Positions 1 to 11,842 of a stretch of 64,000 nucleotides of DNA are shown here, piece by piece. Position numbers and translations under genes: made by a program. The stretch is from contig JADJET010000008.1 in the NCBI GenBank assembly GCA_016708925.1, positions 62,001 through 126,000 of the forward strand, in the 5' to 3' direction. Within the stretch, counting starts at the first letter, position 1. Every line of letters starts with the position of its first letter. This stretch comes from Gammaproteobacteria bacterium. Lineage in GTDB: Bacteria > Pseudomonadota > Gammaproteobacteria > Pseudomonadales > Porticoccaceae. The notes beneath the pieces are model-generated. The model was not told the DNA's origin and did not search any database. It saw only the letters and a program-made list of their open reading frames with translations.

Positions 1-1
1 C

Positions 2-2956
<2,955 letters not shown>

Positions 2957-3030
2957 AACGCTTTGAGGCGTGCGCGGAATAACGCCGGGACGGAGGTATC
3001 GCGGGATCTGCGTTCCCGTCACCTGCGCTC

Positions 3031-3060
3031 CCGTCACCCCCGCGCAGGCGGGGGTCCAGG
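3031..3060. repeat. short dispersed palindromic repeat (CGTCACCCCCGCG... type)
   Basis: The gap between the RND pump and bamD contains CACCCCCGCGCAGGCGGGGG followed by TCCAGG. It is a variant of the palindromic unit seen at 27163, 34208 and 44470 (CGTCATGCCCGC-N4-GCGGGCATCCAG). Such units are common intergenic repeats in GC-rich proteobacteria. The hairpin lies between convergent genes and could act as a bidirectional terminator, although no T-run is present. Confidence 0.5.
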
Positions 3061-3089
3061 CGCCGGAGCCGGTGCTGTCGCGGCCTCGG

Positions 3090-4085
3090 CTAGCCGCCGA
3101 ACACGCCGAACGTCAGCCGGCTGAGCCACGAGCGGTGCTGCCGCGCGCTTTCCGGATCGGGGGCCGGCGGTGCCTCGCGCTGGCCGACCAGACCCTCGCC
3201 GAGGAAAGGGCGGGAGTCGAAGTGGGGTGGCTTTTCCGGCGTGAAACGCCCGAATGTCAGGGTATGCCACCAGGAGCGGCGATCCATGATGTCGTCCTGG
3301 TACAGAAAGTTGCCTTGGCCGTCGAGCGCGGGGTGCTCGGGATAATTCAGCGCGAGCGTGCGGGCGGCGTTGTCCGCCAGTTCCGGCAGGTTCAGCATGT
3401 GGTAGCCCTGCGCCATCACCGCCAGCCCGTCGGCCACCGCCGGCGTGCGTTCGTAGTTCTCCACCACATACCGGCCGCGATTGACCGCTGCCAGATAAGC
3501 GCCGCGCTTGAAATGATAGTTGGCAACGTGGATTTCCTGGCGTGCCAGCAGATTGCGCAGATGCACCATGTGCTGGCGCGCTTCGGGGGCATAGGTGCTG
3601 GTCGGAAAATTGGTGATCAGATCGTTGAAGGCATTGAAGGCGAGGCGCGCCGAGCCGGGGTCACGCTTGGTTTCGTCGCGGGGCATGTACTGGTCGAACA
3701 GGCCCCGGCCGGAGTTCAGTAGCGCCATGCCTTTCACATAATAGGCGTAGTCCACACTGGGATGGCGGGGATGCAGGCGGATGAAGCGCTCGGCCGCGGC
3801 GGTGGCCGCCTCGAAGTCCTGGCTCTGGTAGCGGGCGTAGATCAGTTCGAGCTGTGCCTGGTCGGCATAGGTGCCGAAGGGATAACGCGCCTCCAGTGCA
3901 TCGAGATTGGCGATGGCCTTGGTCCAGTCGCGCGCGGTCAGATCGCGCTGAATGTTGTCGTAAAAATCCTTTTCGGTGTAGTTCCGGGTGCGGTCTTCCG
4001 CTTCTTTTTTCTCGTCCTTGTCGGAACTCATCCACGAACACCCGGCGAGCAGGCCTATCGTCAAACCCACAATCAACAGTCGCAT
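3090..4085 (-). CDS. bamD: Outer membrane protein assembly factor BamD (lipoprotein)
   Basis: BamD is the essential lipoprotein of the BAM complex that inserts beta-barrel proteins into the outer membrane. From the ATG at 4085 the protein has 331 residues and begins with a short lipoprotein signal whose lipobox LLAGC puts the acylated cysteine at residue 16. A 12-codon in-frame extension to an upstream start is possible but would lengthen the signal peptide. The body has the TPR-like pattern of the family (YPFGTYADQAQLELIYARY, ERFIRLHPRHP, PTSTYAPEARQ). The C-terminal 70 residues extend beyond the roughly 245 residues of E. coli BamD. Divergent from rluD, the arrangement found in many gammaproteobacteria. 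Confidence 0.93.
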   Translation of the reverse strand: MRLLIVGLTIGLLAGCSWMSSDKDEKKEAEDRTRNYTEKDFYDNIQRDLTARDWTKAIANLDALEARYPFGTYADQAQLELIYARYQSQDFEAATAAAERFIRLHPRHPSVDYAYYVKGMALLNSGRGLFDQYMPRDETKRDPGSARLAFNAFNDLITNFPTSTYAPEARQHMVHLRNLLARQEIHVANYHFKRGAYLAAVNRGRYVVENYERTPAVADGLAVMAQGYHMLNLPELADNAARTLALNYPEHPALDGQGNFLYQDDIMDRRSWWHTLTFGRFTPEKPPHFDSRPFLGEGLVGQREAPPAPDPESARQHRSWLSRLTFGVFGG

Positions 4086-4233
4086 CGCTTGTACCAGCAT
4101 CGATCTTACCAACAGCCGCATTGCACGCTTGATTCAGCGCGGGTAGACGTGGAGGCGCGGGATTGAGTGCTCCCACCAGCCCTGTTAAAAAGGCGATCAT
4201 TTAACCACAGTCGAAATCCGGGCAACACACGAC

Positions 4234-5187
4234 ATGACATTAGGCGAAAGGTTGCAGCGCACGGCGCAGGTTCCGGTCGAATTGGAAGGCCAACGGCTCG
4301 ACCAGGCCGCCGCCGCCCTGTTCAGCGATTTTTCGCGCGCCCGTCTTCAGCACTGGATCAGCGCGGGGGACTTGCGGGTGGATGGCGCGGCGCGCCGGTC
4401 CAAGGATCGCCTGGCCGGCGGCGAATGGCTCTGCCTCGACGCGCAGCTGGAATCCGCCGGCGACTGGGTCGAACAAGCCGTGCCTTTCCGGGTGGTGTAC
4501 GAGGACGCCGAACTGCTGGTGATCGACAAGCCCGCCGGGCTGGTGGTGCACCCGGGCGCGGGCAATCGCGACGGGACCCTGCTGAACGGGCTGCTGCGCC
4601 ACTGTCCCGGGCTGCGCGCGCTGCCCCGCGTGGGTATCGTGCATCGTCTGGACAAGGACACCACCGGACTGCTGGTGGTCGTCAAGACCTTGCGCGCCCA
4701 TGCCGATCTGGTCGCGCAGTTGCGCGTGCGCAGCGTGTCCCGCGATTACGCGGCGCTGGTGCGTGGGCTGGTCATCAGCGGCGGTACCGTCACCGCGCCC
4801 CTCGGCCGTCACCCGACGGCGCGCACCCGGATGGCGGTGGTCGCCGGCGGCCGCGAGGCGGTGACCCATTACCGCGTGGCCCAACGCCTGCCGCGTCACA
4901 CGCTACTCCGGGTCAGCCTCGAAACCGGGCGTACCCATCAGATTCGCGTGCACATGGCCCATATCGGACATCCGGTGGTGGGCGATCCGCTGTACGGCGG
5001 CCGCCTGCAGTTGCCGGCCGGAACCGCTCCCGCCTGCGCGGCCGCGCTCGCCGCGTTCCGGCGCCAGGCGCTGCACGCCGCGCGGCTCTCGGTGCGCCAT
5101 CCGGCCACCGGTGTGGTCATGACCTGGGAAGCCCCGTTGCCGGCCGATTTTGCTGCGCTGTTGGCAACGCTGAACGCTGATGCCTGA
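4234..5187 (+). CDS. rluD: 23S rRNA pseudouridine synthase RluD
   Basis: Forms pseudouridines 1911, 1915 and 1917 in helix 69 of 23S rRNA. The 317-residue product has an N-terminal S4-like RNA-binding domain (residues about 17-75) and an RluA-family catalytic domain with the active-site motif HRLDKDTTGLLVV, whose Asp is the nucleophile, plus the downstream motif GRTHQIRVHMAHIGHPVVGDPLYGG. It starts at ATG 4234. The stop overlaps the start of pgeF by 8 bases (ATGCCTGA), implying translational coupling. bamD lies divergently upstream, as in E. coli. Confidence 0.95.
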   Translation: MTLGERLQRTAQVPVELEGQRLDQAAAALFSDFSRARLQHWISAGDLRVDGAARRSKDRLAGGEWLCLDAQLESAGDWVEQAVPFRVVYEDAELLVIDKPAGLVVHPGAGNRDGTLLNGLLRHCPGLRALPRVGIVHRLDKDTTGLLVVVKTLRAHADLVAQLRVRSVSRDYAALVRGLVISGGTVTAPLGRHPTARTRMAVVAGGREAVTHYRVAQRLPRHTLLRVSLETGRTHQIRVHMAHIGHPVVGDPLYGGRLQLPAGTAPACAAALAAFRRQALHAARLSVRHPATGVVMTWEAPLPADFAALLATLNADA

Positions 5188-5969
5188 GGCGCGGGTCCCC
5201 GGGGTTCCGAGGCCCGCGGTGCCTGGCATTCTGGTGCCGGACTGGCCGGCGCCGCCGGGGGTGCGGAGCGTCGATCACCACTCGGATGGGCGGTGCCAGC
5301 CACGGCCCCTGGGCCGCATTCAATCTCGGCGAACGCGTAGGCGATGACCCCGTCGCCGTGCGCGCCAACCACCGCCAACTGGCGGATCTGCTTGCACTGC
5401 CCGGACCGCCCCAATGGCTGCTTCAGGTTCACGGTGCCGACGCCGTGGCCGCCGCGAGCGATGGGCTGATCCGGACCGGGGACAGTACCTGGACCCGCGG
5501 CGCGGGTGTCGTCTGCGCGGTGCAGAGCGCCGATTGCCTGCCGGTGCTGCTGTGCGATCGCGCCGGGTCGGTTGTGGCCGCCGTTCACGGCGGCTGGCGC
5601 GGCCTTGCCGCTGGCGTCGTGGCGCAAGCGCTGGCGGCGCTGGCCGCGCCCGCGGATACTTTGCTGGCGTGGCTGGGCCCGGCGATCTGCGCGGCCTGCT
5701 ATGAAGTGGGCGACGAAGTCCGCGCCGCTTTTGTCGGGTGCCTCGCTGCCGACGCGTTGGCGACCTGCTTCACGCCATCGAATCGGGTCGGCCACTGGTA
5801 CTGCGACCTCCCGGGCCTCGCCCGCGCCCAACTGGTTGCGCTCGGCGTGCCCCGCACGGCGATCCATGGCGGAAATCTTTGCACCTTCGAAGATGCCGCG
5901 CGGTTTTATTCCTATCGCCGCGACGGCATCACGGGGCGTCAGGCGGCGTTGATCTGGCGCGAAGGGTGA
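5180..5969 (+). pseudogene. pgeF: PgeF/YfiH laccase-domain protein, apparent frameshift near the N-terminus
   Basis: YfiH/PgeF family protein (multicopper-oxidase-like fold), implicated in purine nucleoside handling and peptidoglycan editing. The expected start ATG at 5180 overlaps the rluD stop and reads ILVPDWPAPPGVRS, a normal family N-terminus. The rest (ITTRMGGASHGPW onward) is in the +1 frame, so one extra base lies between about 5256 and 5273, either in the G5 run at 5257-5261 or just after. The frame that continues from 5286 carries all family motifs: LLQVHGADAV, SADCLPVLLCD, AAVHGGWRGLAAGVV, LGPAICAACYEVGDEV and GGNLCTFEDAARFYSYRRDG. Translation from 5286 alone would lack the first 35 residues. 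A sequencing indel is a real alternative. Confidence 0.8.
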
Positions 5970-6039
5970 GGCGCCCTGGTCACCCGCGCGCCCGGTCCCG
6001 CAGGGGCACGGCGTGCTGGCGCTACCGCTGCCGAAGGCT

Positions 6040-6627
6040 TCAGCGCTCTGCGCGCAGCCCGTGTCGCTCGCGGTTATCGTTGCGTTCGCGCGCACTCTTG
6101 CGAAACAGCACATAGGTTGCACCCACGCCGCCGTCGCGGCGCTGTGCGCTGTGGAACGCGAGCACGTCGTCCAGCTCCCGCAACCAGTGGTTCACGCAGC
6201 TCTTGAGCAGGGCGGGCGGATGGCGCCCCTCGCCACGGCCGTGGCTGATGAGTCCGCAGCGGAGGTCGTGCGTCATGGCATCGCGGGCAAACTGAAATAC
6301 CGCCAGACGCGCCTGCTCGACTGTCAGCCGATGCAAGTCGAGTCGGGAGTCGATGGCGTAGTGGCCCTGACGCAGATTCTTGAAGACGCCGTTCTGGACC
6401 CCGTCGCGCTTCCACGCCAGCACGTCCCAGGGCGCGACAGCCACCACCTGCTCGGCCCGCGCGAGGTAGTTGCCGTCGCGCACCCGCTCCTGCTCCGCCG
6501 CCTGGCGGCGGATGTCGAGCCCGGGCGAGCGCACGCTGACTTTCGGGCTGATGACGCGCACGGCCTGACGCAACGGCTCCACGTCGCCGACCAGTTCGCC
6601 GAATTCCGATGGGTCGTTTTCTGTCAT
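6040..6627 (-). CDS. Smr-domain DNA endonuclease (SmrA/YdaL-like)
   Basis: Small MutS-related (Smr) domain protein, a family of nicking endonucleases acting on branched or structured nucleic acid. From ATG 6627 the product has 195 residues. The C-terminal Smr domain shows LDLHRLTVEQAR (family LDLHG), the ISHGRGEG motif and GGVGATYVLFR near the end, matching the catalytic motifs LDxH, HGxG and GGxGxxxV. The glycine of LDLHG is replaced by Arg. The N-terminal 80 residues match the YdaL/SmrA extension (DVEPLRQ...). An upstream in-frame start at 6771 gives an unrelated-looking extension and was rejected. It is convergent with pgeF. Confidence 0.88.
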   Translation of the reverse strand: MTENDPSEFGELVGDVEPLRQAVRVISPKVSVRSPGLDIRRQAAEQERVRDGNYLARAEQVVAVAPWDVLAWKRDGVQNGVFKNLRQGHYAIDSRLDLHRLTVEQARLAVFQFARDAMTHDLRCGLISHGRGEGRHPPALLKSCVNHWLRELDDVLAFHSAQRRDGGVGATYVLFRKSARERNDNRERHGLRAER

Positions 6628-6780
6628 GGTCACCAGCATAGGCGGGCGATGTGTACGCGCGCAACCTGGCGCAGCTTTTCGACCAGGTCGGGGAGTTGGC
6701 TCTCGGACGCGAGGATGCACCAGACACATGATTCGACCATTCGACACGCTCATGGCTCGGGGCGAACGCAATCGGATTAC

Positions 6781-9700
6781 TCAGAGCATCTGTGACTTTC
6801 CGATGTAAAGACGCTCGAACTCGGCGGCCGGCAGTGGCCGCGAATAGAGATAGCCCTGGTGCAGGCCGCAACCGAGCGCCCGCAAAATCCTGGCCTGATC
6901 CTCGGTTTCCACGCCCTCGGCCACCGTGCGCAGTTGCAGATTTTTCGCGATGGCGATGATGCTCTCCACGATGGCGGCGTCGTTGCTATCGTCCAGGATG
7001 TCGCGCACATAGCTCTTGTCGATTTTGATTTCGTCCAGGGGCAGGTGTTTGAGGTAATAGAGCGATGAATAACCGGTGCCGAAATCGTCGACTGAAACGA
7101 TCACCCCCACGCGTTTGAGTTCGTTCAAGCGGGCAACGACGCTGTCGATATTCTCGATCAGTGAGCTTTCGGTAATCTCCAGGGTCAGCAGCCCGGGCTG
7201 GATGCTGAAATCGACCAGCGCCTGGGATACGCACGCCACGAAATCCGGGTGGCGAAATTGCAGGGGACTGATGTTGACTGCGATTCCCAGGGGTTGAGTG
7301 CGGTCAACGCGGTGCCAAGCCGCGAGCCGGGCGCAGGCGTCGCGTATCACCCACCTGCCGATCACATAAATCAGTCCGGATTCCTCGGCGATGGGAATGA
7401 AATCCATTGGCGGTACCAGACCGTGCCCGGGACGGTGCCAGCGCAGCAGGGCCTCGGCGCCAACGATGTGCCGGGAGGCATCGACCTTGGGCTGATAGTG
7501 GAGCTCCAGCTCGTTGCGTTCGACGGCCAGGCGCAGATCCTGTTCGATGGCCAGCCGGGTATCGGCATTCGATTGCAAGTCGGCGGCGTAGAAAGCGATG
7601 GTATCGCGCCCCCGCTTCTTGGCCTGATACATGGCGACATCGGCGTGGTGGAGCAGATCCTCGGCGCGCTCGCCGTCGCGGGGGAATACGGCGATGCCGA
7701 TGCTCACCGTGATGTGATGCCCGTGCCCGGCGATCAGGTATTCGCCCGACAGGCGCGCGCGCAGTTTTTCGGCCACCATGCGCGCTCGGCTATCCACTGT
7801 CGTCGCCGCGTTGCCCAAGGCGCCGACCAGCGCGACGAATTCGTCACCGCCCAGACGTGCCACGGTGTCCTCCTGACGCACGCTGTCGACGCAGCGTTCC
7901 GCGATCTGGCGCAGCAACAGATCGCCGGCGCCATGACCCAGACTGTCGTTGAGCAGCTTGAAGCGGTCGATATCGAGAAACAGCACGGCGCCGTAATCGC
8001 CGTTGCGGCTGGCGTGGGCACTGGCCTGCTGCAGGCGATCGAGCAACAGCCGGCGGTTGGCGAGCCCGGTCAGCGGGTCGTAATAGGCGAGTCGCTCGAT
8101 TTCCAGCAGCGCCAGCTTGTAATCGGTGATGTCGGCCGTGGCGCCATGCAACCGGTTGCCGCCGCGGGTCCGGTCGACCTCGCCCTGGCTGCGGAACCAG
8201 CGCAAGCCCTGGTCGGGCAAGGTGACCCGGAATTCGAACTGCAACGGCCGTTCGAGCGCCAATGCCGCGCGTACCGCGGCGTCGAACGGGTCGCGGTCGC
8301 GGGGATGGAGCAGTTGCAGGGTTTCCGTGTGCGTGCGGGGGAGGTATGCGACTGGGGTCCTCAGTACCGCGTCGGCACCTTCCGCCCAGTGCATCTCACC
8401 GGTGGTCCAGTCGAGCTCCCAGGAGGCGATGCCGTAGGCATTGCTCGCCAGGCGAATGACTTCCTCCTTGCGTGCCAGTTCCGCGGTCAGCGTCTGTCGC
8501 TCCAGTTCGTTGCGCCGGCGTTCGGTGATGTCGCGGGTGGTGGCGAGGATGGCTGGTTTGCCTTCCCATGGGATGCGGCTCAGGCTGGCATCGAAGTCGA
8601 TACGCTGGCCGTCGGCATGCACCATGTTCCAGTCGGCATGGCCGCTTCCCTCCCGGAGCACAGCTTCCAGCACTTCCAGGGCCAGCAGGTCGGAGTCACG
8701 GCCATCGGCCTGGCGGGGCAGCGACAGCTCCGACACCGGACGGCCGACGATATCGGCGCGGTCGCGGCCCAGCATCAGGGCGAACCGCGTGTTGCAGTCC
8801 ACGAACATCAGATCCGCGATGATCGCGACGCCGTCGTGGATGGATTCGATCAGCCGCTGATAGTTGCCGCGTGTTTCTGCCAGCGCCGCGGTGGTCTGGA
8901 CCAGTTGGGTGATGTCCAGTGCGCTGATGATGTAGTAGTCGATGGCACCGGCGTCGTTCCGTATCGCGGTATCCGCGACCCAGATTTGCATCAACTCGCC
9001 GTTTTTCGCGCGCCACCAGGTGCGGCCGGTCCAGGTGTCGAGGTCGCTTTTGCCGGCCAGAAAATCGCCGAGGCCAGGGCTGTCCTGGCCGATGAAAATA
9101 TCACCGACCAAGTGGAAGCCGAGGAACTCCTCCAGCGTGTAGCCGCTGAGCTCCAAAGCGGCCTGATTGGCGCGAATGATCTTGCCGGCGCCATCGGCGA
9201 TCAGTTGGGGTGCGCCGGTATCGAAGGCGATGGCGGCAATGCGCCGCTCTTCCCGCATACGGTAGGCTTCCGAGACATCGTGGAATACCAGCACGCCTCC
9301 TTCGATGGCGTGGTTTGTCCCGCGGATGGGTGCTGCGCTGTCGGCGATGTGGTATTGATGGCCGTCGCGATGGGTCAGTACGGCGTGGTTGACAAGCTGC
9401 TGGATCTCGCCGGTTGCCATCGCGCGCAGGACCGGATCCGGCATCGCTGCTCCGGAGAGGTGGTGGGTAAGCGCGAAGATATCGCCCAAGGGTCTGCCGA
9501 TCGCTTCCGCGTGCGGCCAGCCGGTCAGCGCTTCGGCGACCGGATTGAGGCGCTCCACCCGGGATTCGATATCAACGATGATCACCGCATCGCCAATCGA
9601 ATGAAGGATGCGGTCGAGGCGCTGCTCGCGCTGATGCAGGGCCTGGAAAGTCGCATTGAGGTCCTCCGACAGCCGGTTGAACGCCCGCGCCAGTTCGCTC

Positions 9701-10425
9701 AGTGGACCATGGCCTGCCACCCGGATGTCGGTGGGCGCACCGGGCGCGTAGCCGCTCACCCCGCGGGTTATCTCCGCAATCGGCTGACCTACGAACCTGC
9801 GGATGAACATCGTCAGCCCCAGCAAGCTGAACAAGGAAACCAGCGCAAAGTAGGTGGTCTGGCGATACAGGATGGTCCAGATGCTTTGGTTGGCGTATCG
9901 GGTATCGAAATCCAGATACAGCGCGCCGTCGGGAGTGGGGTGGACGGCGTCTGCGGGCGCACCGACAGAGACGGGGATATAGCCACGGATGTGGGCGTCA
10001 GCGTCCAGGGCGATGGATCCGGCCGGGCGCTGCAAGCGCTTGGGATCGAGCTGGTCGGGCGCAAAATCGGGCAGCACTTCCGCAACCGGCCGACCCTGCA
10101 ATTGCGCTTGATTGGCATACCGGACCTTGCCGGCGCCATCGATCACTGCCAGGTGCAGCAGCCCCGGCGTGCCATTGAACAGCGTGATCAGGGTGTGCGC
10201 TTCGCTATCGCGACGCCCCTGTTCCCGTTCCCGCCCGGCTTCGAACATCCGCTTGACGCGCAACATGCTGCCGTGCCAGCCGGTGAGGGCTGCCTCCTGG
10301 CTGTCCCGCACCCGCGCCGAATAATCGAGCCACATCCAGGCCGAGGTGGCAACGACCAGCACCGCGATGCCGAGCAGCGGCAGCCAGTGGCGAATATCCA
10401 TTTCTCTGACCGGGGCCTTGGCCAT
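6781..10425 (-). CDS. Membrane PAS-GGDEF-EAL cyclic-di-GMP signalling protein
   Basis: A 1214-residue composite sensor that may make and/or degrade c-di-GMP. Order: membrane helix (about 13-33), periplasmic sensor region (about 35-190), second helix (about 192-212), HAMP (about 213-265), three to four PAS/PAC modules (about 270-770), GGDEF (about 780-950) and EAL (about 965-1205). The cyclase site RLGGDEF is canonical and has an inhibitory RxxD site (RQED) five residues upstream. The EAL domain retains EALLRW, the DDFGTGYSSL motif and EGVET, consistent with an active phosphodiesterase. The gene stands alone between an Smr gene and a MoxR operon, so the signal and output cannot be inferred. 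Confidence 0.92.
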   Translation of the reverse strand: MAKAPVREMDIRHWLPLLGIAVLVVATSAWMWLDYSARVRDSQEAALTGWHGSMLRVKRMFEAGREREQGRRDSEAHTLITLFNGTPGLLHLAVIDGAGKVRYANQAQLQGRPVAEVLPDFAPDQLDPKRLQRPAGSIALDADAHIRGYIPVSVGAPADAVHPTPDGALYLDFDTRYANQSIWTILYRQTTYFALVSLFSLLGLTMFIRRFVGQPIAEITRGVSGYAPGAPTDIRVAGHGPLSELARAFNRLSEDLNATFQALHQREQRLDRILHSIGDAVIIVDIESRVERLNPVAEALTGWPHAEAIGRPLGDIFALTHHLSGAAMPDPVLRAMATGEIQQLVNHAVLTHRDGHQYHIADSAAPIRGTNHAIEGGVLVFHDVSEAYRMREERRIAAIAFDTGAPQLIADGAGKIIRANQAALELSGYTLEEFLGFHLVGDIFIGQDSPGLGDFLAGKSDLDTWTGRTWWRAKNGELMQIWVADTAIRNDAGAIDYYIISALDITQLVQTTAALAETRGNYQRLIESIHDGVAIIADLMFVDCNTRFALMLGRDRADIVGRPVSELSLPRQADGRDSDLLALEVLEAVLREGSGHADWNMVHADGQRIDFDASLSRIPWEGKPAILATTRDITERRRNELERQTLTAELARKEEVIRLASNAYGIASWELDWTTGEMHWAEGADAVLRTPVAYLPRTHTETLQLLHPRDRDPFDAAVRAALALERPLQFEFRVTLPDQGLRWFRSQGEVDRTRGGNRLHGATADITDYKLALLEIERLAYYDPLTGLANRRLLLDRLQQASAHASRNGDYGAVLFLDIDRFKLLNDSLGHGAGDLLLRQIAERCVDSVRQEDTVARLGGDEFVALVGALGNAATTVDSRARMVAEKLRARLSGEYLIAGHGHHITVSIGIAVFPRDGERAEDLLHHADVAMYQAKKRGRDTIAFYAADLQSNADTRLAIEQDLRLAVERNELELHYQPKVDASRHIVGAEALLRWHRPGHGLVPPMDFIPIAEESGLIYVIGRWVIRDACARLAAWHRVDRTQPLGIAVNISPLQFRHPDFVACVSQALVDFSIQPGLLTLEITESSLIENIDSVVARLNELKRVGVIVSVDDFGTGYSSLYYLKHLPLDEIKIDKSYVRDILDDSNDAAIVESIIAIAKNLQLRTVAEGVETEDQARILRALGCGLHQGYLYSRPLPAAEFERLYIGKSQML

Positions 10426-10580
10426 CTCATCCGTTCTCTCGGCTAGTGACAGTGCGGGTTGGTTACAGAATTCGGGTTCGCGTCCCGATGTCGTTATCGA
10501 GCAGCGCGGGCTCGCCCATGAAGGCAGCGCGCTTTCGCTGTAGCGGCACCGTTACGCCCGGATACCGGGTTCCCGACCGC

Positions 10581-10607
10581 CTGCTGCGCGGGATATCCGC
10601 GCAGCAG
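10581..10607. repeat. perfect hairpin with 11-base arms
   Basis: Arms CTGCTGCGCGG (10581-10591) and CCGCGCAGCAG (10597-10607) are exact reverse complements around a GATAT loop. No T-run follows on either strand, so it is not a standard intrinsic terminator. It lies between divergent promoters and could be an operator or an RNA structure. Confidence 0.6.
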
Positions 10608-10774
10608 GGTATCCGATCACCAGATTGTAATGGTAGTGCGGTGTCGCGCCCACGTTCGCAGCGGGGCCCGCGGCAGGGTGCGCGGACGGTGCCGTTGCCT
10701 GCCTCCGGCGGGGCGAGCGCGACCGAAACCCGCCGGTCGGCAATGCGCGCGGATGCCCGGGACGGGGGTTTGCG

Positions 10775-10780
10775 TATAAT
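10775..10780 (+). promoter_or_regulatory. possible -10 element upstream of moxR
   Basis: TATAAT lies 104 bases before the moxR ATG, in otherwise GC-rich DNA. No good -35 hexamer is visible 16-18 bases upstream, so the promoter call is weak. Confidence 0.3.
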
Positions 10781-10883
10781 CGTGGATCAAGCCCGGAGAC
10801 CGTTCCGATCCCTGTTTCAGTGAGTGCGCCAGCCGCGGGTCCTGTTCCCACCGGTGTCGAATTCCGAGCCCTCGGTTAGTTGT

Positions 10884-11834
10884 ATGAAAGACCTGTACCA
10901 GGAAACCTTGAGTTCCGTGGCGGAAGTGCAGCGCCACTTCGAACGCCATCACTACATTTGCGATGAACGCATCGCGACCTGCGTGTTTATCGCCCATAAC
11001 CTCCAGAAGCCGGTGTTGGTGGAAGGGCCCGCCGGCGTCGGCAAGACCGAGCTGGCCAAGACCACGGCGCAGTTGCTGGATGTGCCTCTGGTGCGCTTGC
11101 AGTGTTACGAGGGGCTGGATGAGGCCAAGGCACTGTACGAATGGAAGTACGCCAAGCAACTGCTCTATACGCAATTGCTGAAAGACAAGCTCGGTGAATT
11201 ACTGGAGGGAACCCGGGGCCTGCGCGAGTCGATGGCGAAAATTCACGCCCACGAGGATCTGTTTTACTCCGAGGACTTTCTGGAGCCGCGGCCCCTGTAT
11301 CGCGCGCTGCACGAACCCCGCGGCTGTGTGCTGCTGATCGACGAGATCGACAAGTCGGATCAGGAGTTCGAAGCCTTCCTGCTCGAAGTACTGTCGGATT
11401 TTCAGGTGTCGATTCCCGAGCTTGGCACCATCGTCGCGCGTGTCAAGCCGCTGGTGTTTCTTACCAGCAACAACAGCCGTGAACTCGGCGACGCCCTGAA
11501 GCGCCGCTGTCTCCATTTGCACATACCCTATCCGGATGCGGCGCTGGAAAGTCGTATCCTCAGCCATCGGGTGCCGGAACTTTCGGATCGCCTGCGCACC
11601 GAAGTCGTGACCTTCGTGCAGCAGTTGCGCGAACTCGATCTGAAGAAAGTGCCATCGATTTCCGAAACCATCGACTGGGCCCGCACCCTGCTGCTATTGC
11701 ACGCGGCCGATCTCGACGCGGGACTGGTGAAAATGACGTTGAATATCCTGCTGAAATTCGAAACCGATATCGAGGCGGCCGGTGAACATGTGCGCGGCTT
11801 TGTCGAAAAAGCGCGGCAGCGTGCGGGCGCCTAG
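10884..11834 (+). CDS. MoxR-family AAA+ ATPase (CoxD-like)
   Basis: AAA+ chaperone-type ATPase of the MoxR family, which usually works with a VWA partner to insert cofactors into, or remodel, target complexes. ATG 10884 gives 316 residues. Walker A GPAGVGKTE is near residue 52, Walker B LLIDEID near residue 150, and sensor 1 is in FLTSNNSREL with an arginine-finger region after LKRRC. The sequence resembles CoxD of carbon monoxide dehydrogenase clusters and related standalone proteins. The next gene starts 8 bases after the stop and encodes a VWA protein, so the two form an operon. No molybdenum hydroxylase genes are nearby, so the client is unknown. Confidence 0.88.
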   Translation: MKDLYQETLSSVAEVQRHFERHHYICDERIATCVFIAHNLQKPVLVEGPAGVGKTELAKTTAQLLDVPLVRLQCYEGLDEAKALYEWKYAKQLLYTQLLKDKLGELLEGTRGLRESMAKIHAHEDLFYSEDFLEPRPLYRALHEPRGCVLLIDEIDKSDQEFEAFLLEVLSDFQVSIPELGTIVARVKPLVFLTSNNSRELGDALKRRCLHLHIPYPDAALESRILSHRVPELSDRLRTEVVTFVQQLRELDLKKVPSISETIDWARTLLLLHAADLDAGLVKMTLNILLKFETDIEAAGEHVRGFVEKARQRAGA

Positions 11835-11842
11835 TAAGCCCC

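Larger units (their letters stand above)
10426..10883. other. 458-base intergenic region between the GGDEF-EAL gene and moxR
   Basis: No convincing gene is present. It holds a perfect 11-base-arm hairpin (listed separately) and a TATAAT hexamer about 100 bases before moxR. It serves two divergent genes and so must contain both promoters. Confidence 0.6.

Noticed and set aside
7249..10446. A 1065-codon plus-strand open frame opposite the GGDEF-EAL gene
   Set aside because: It is the antisense shadow of a high-GC gene, with no domain pattern and no ribosome site.
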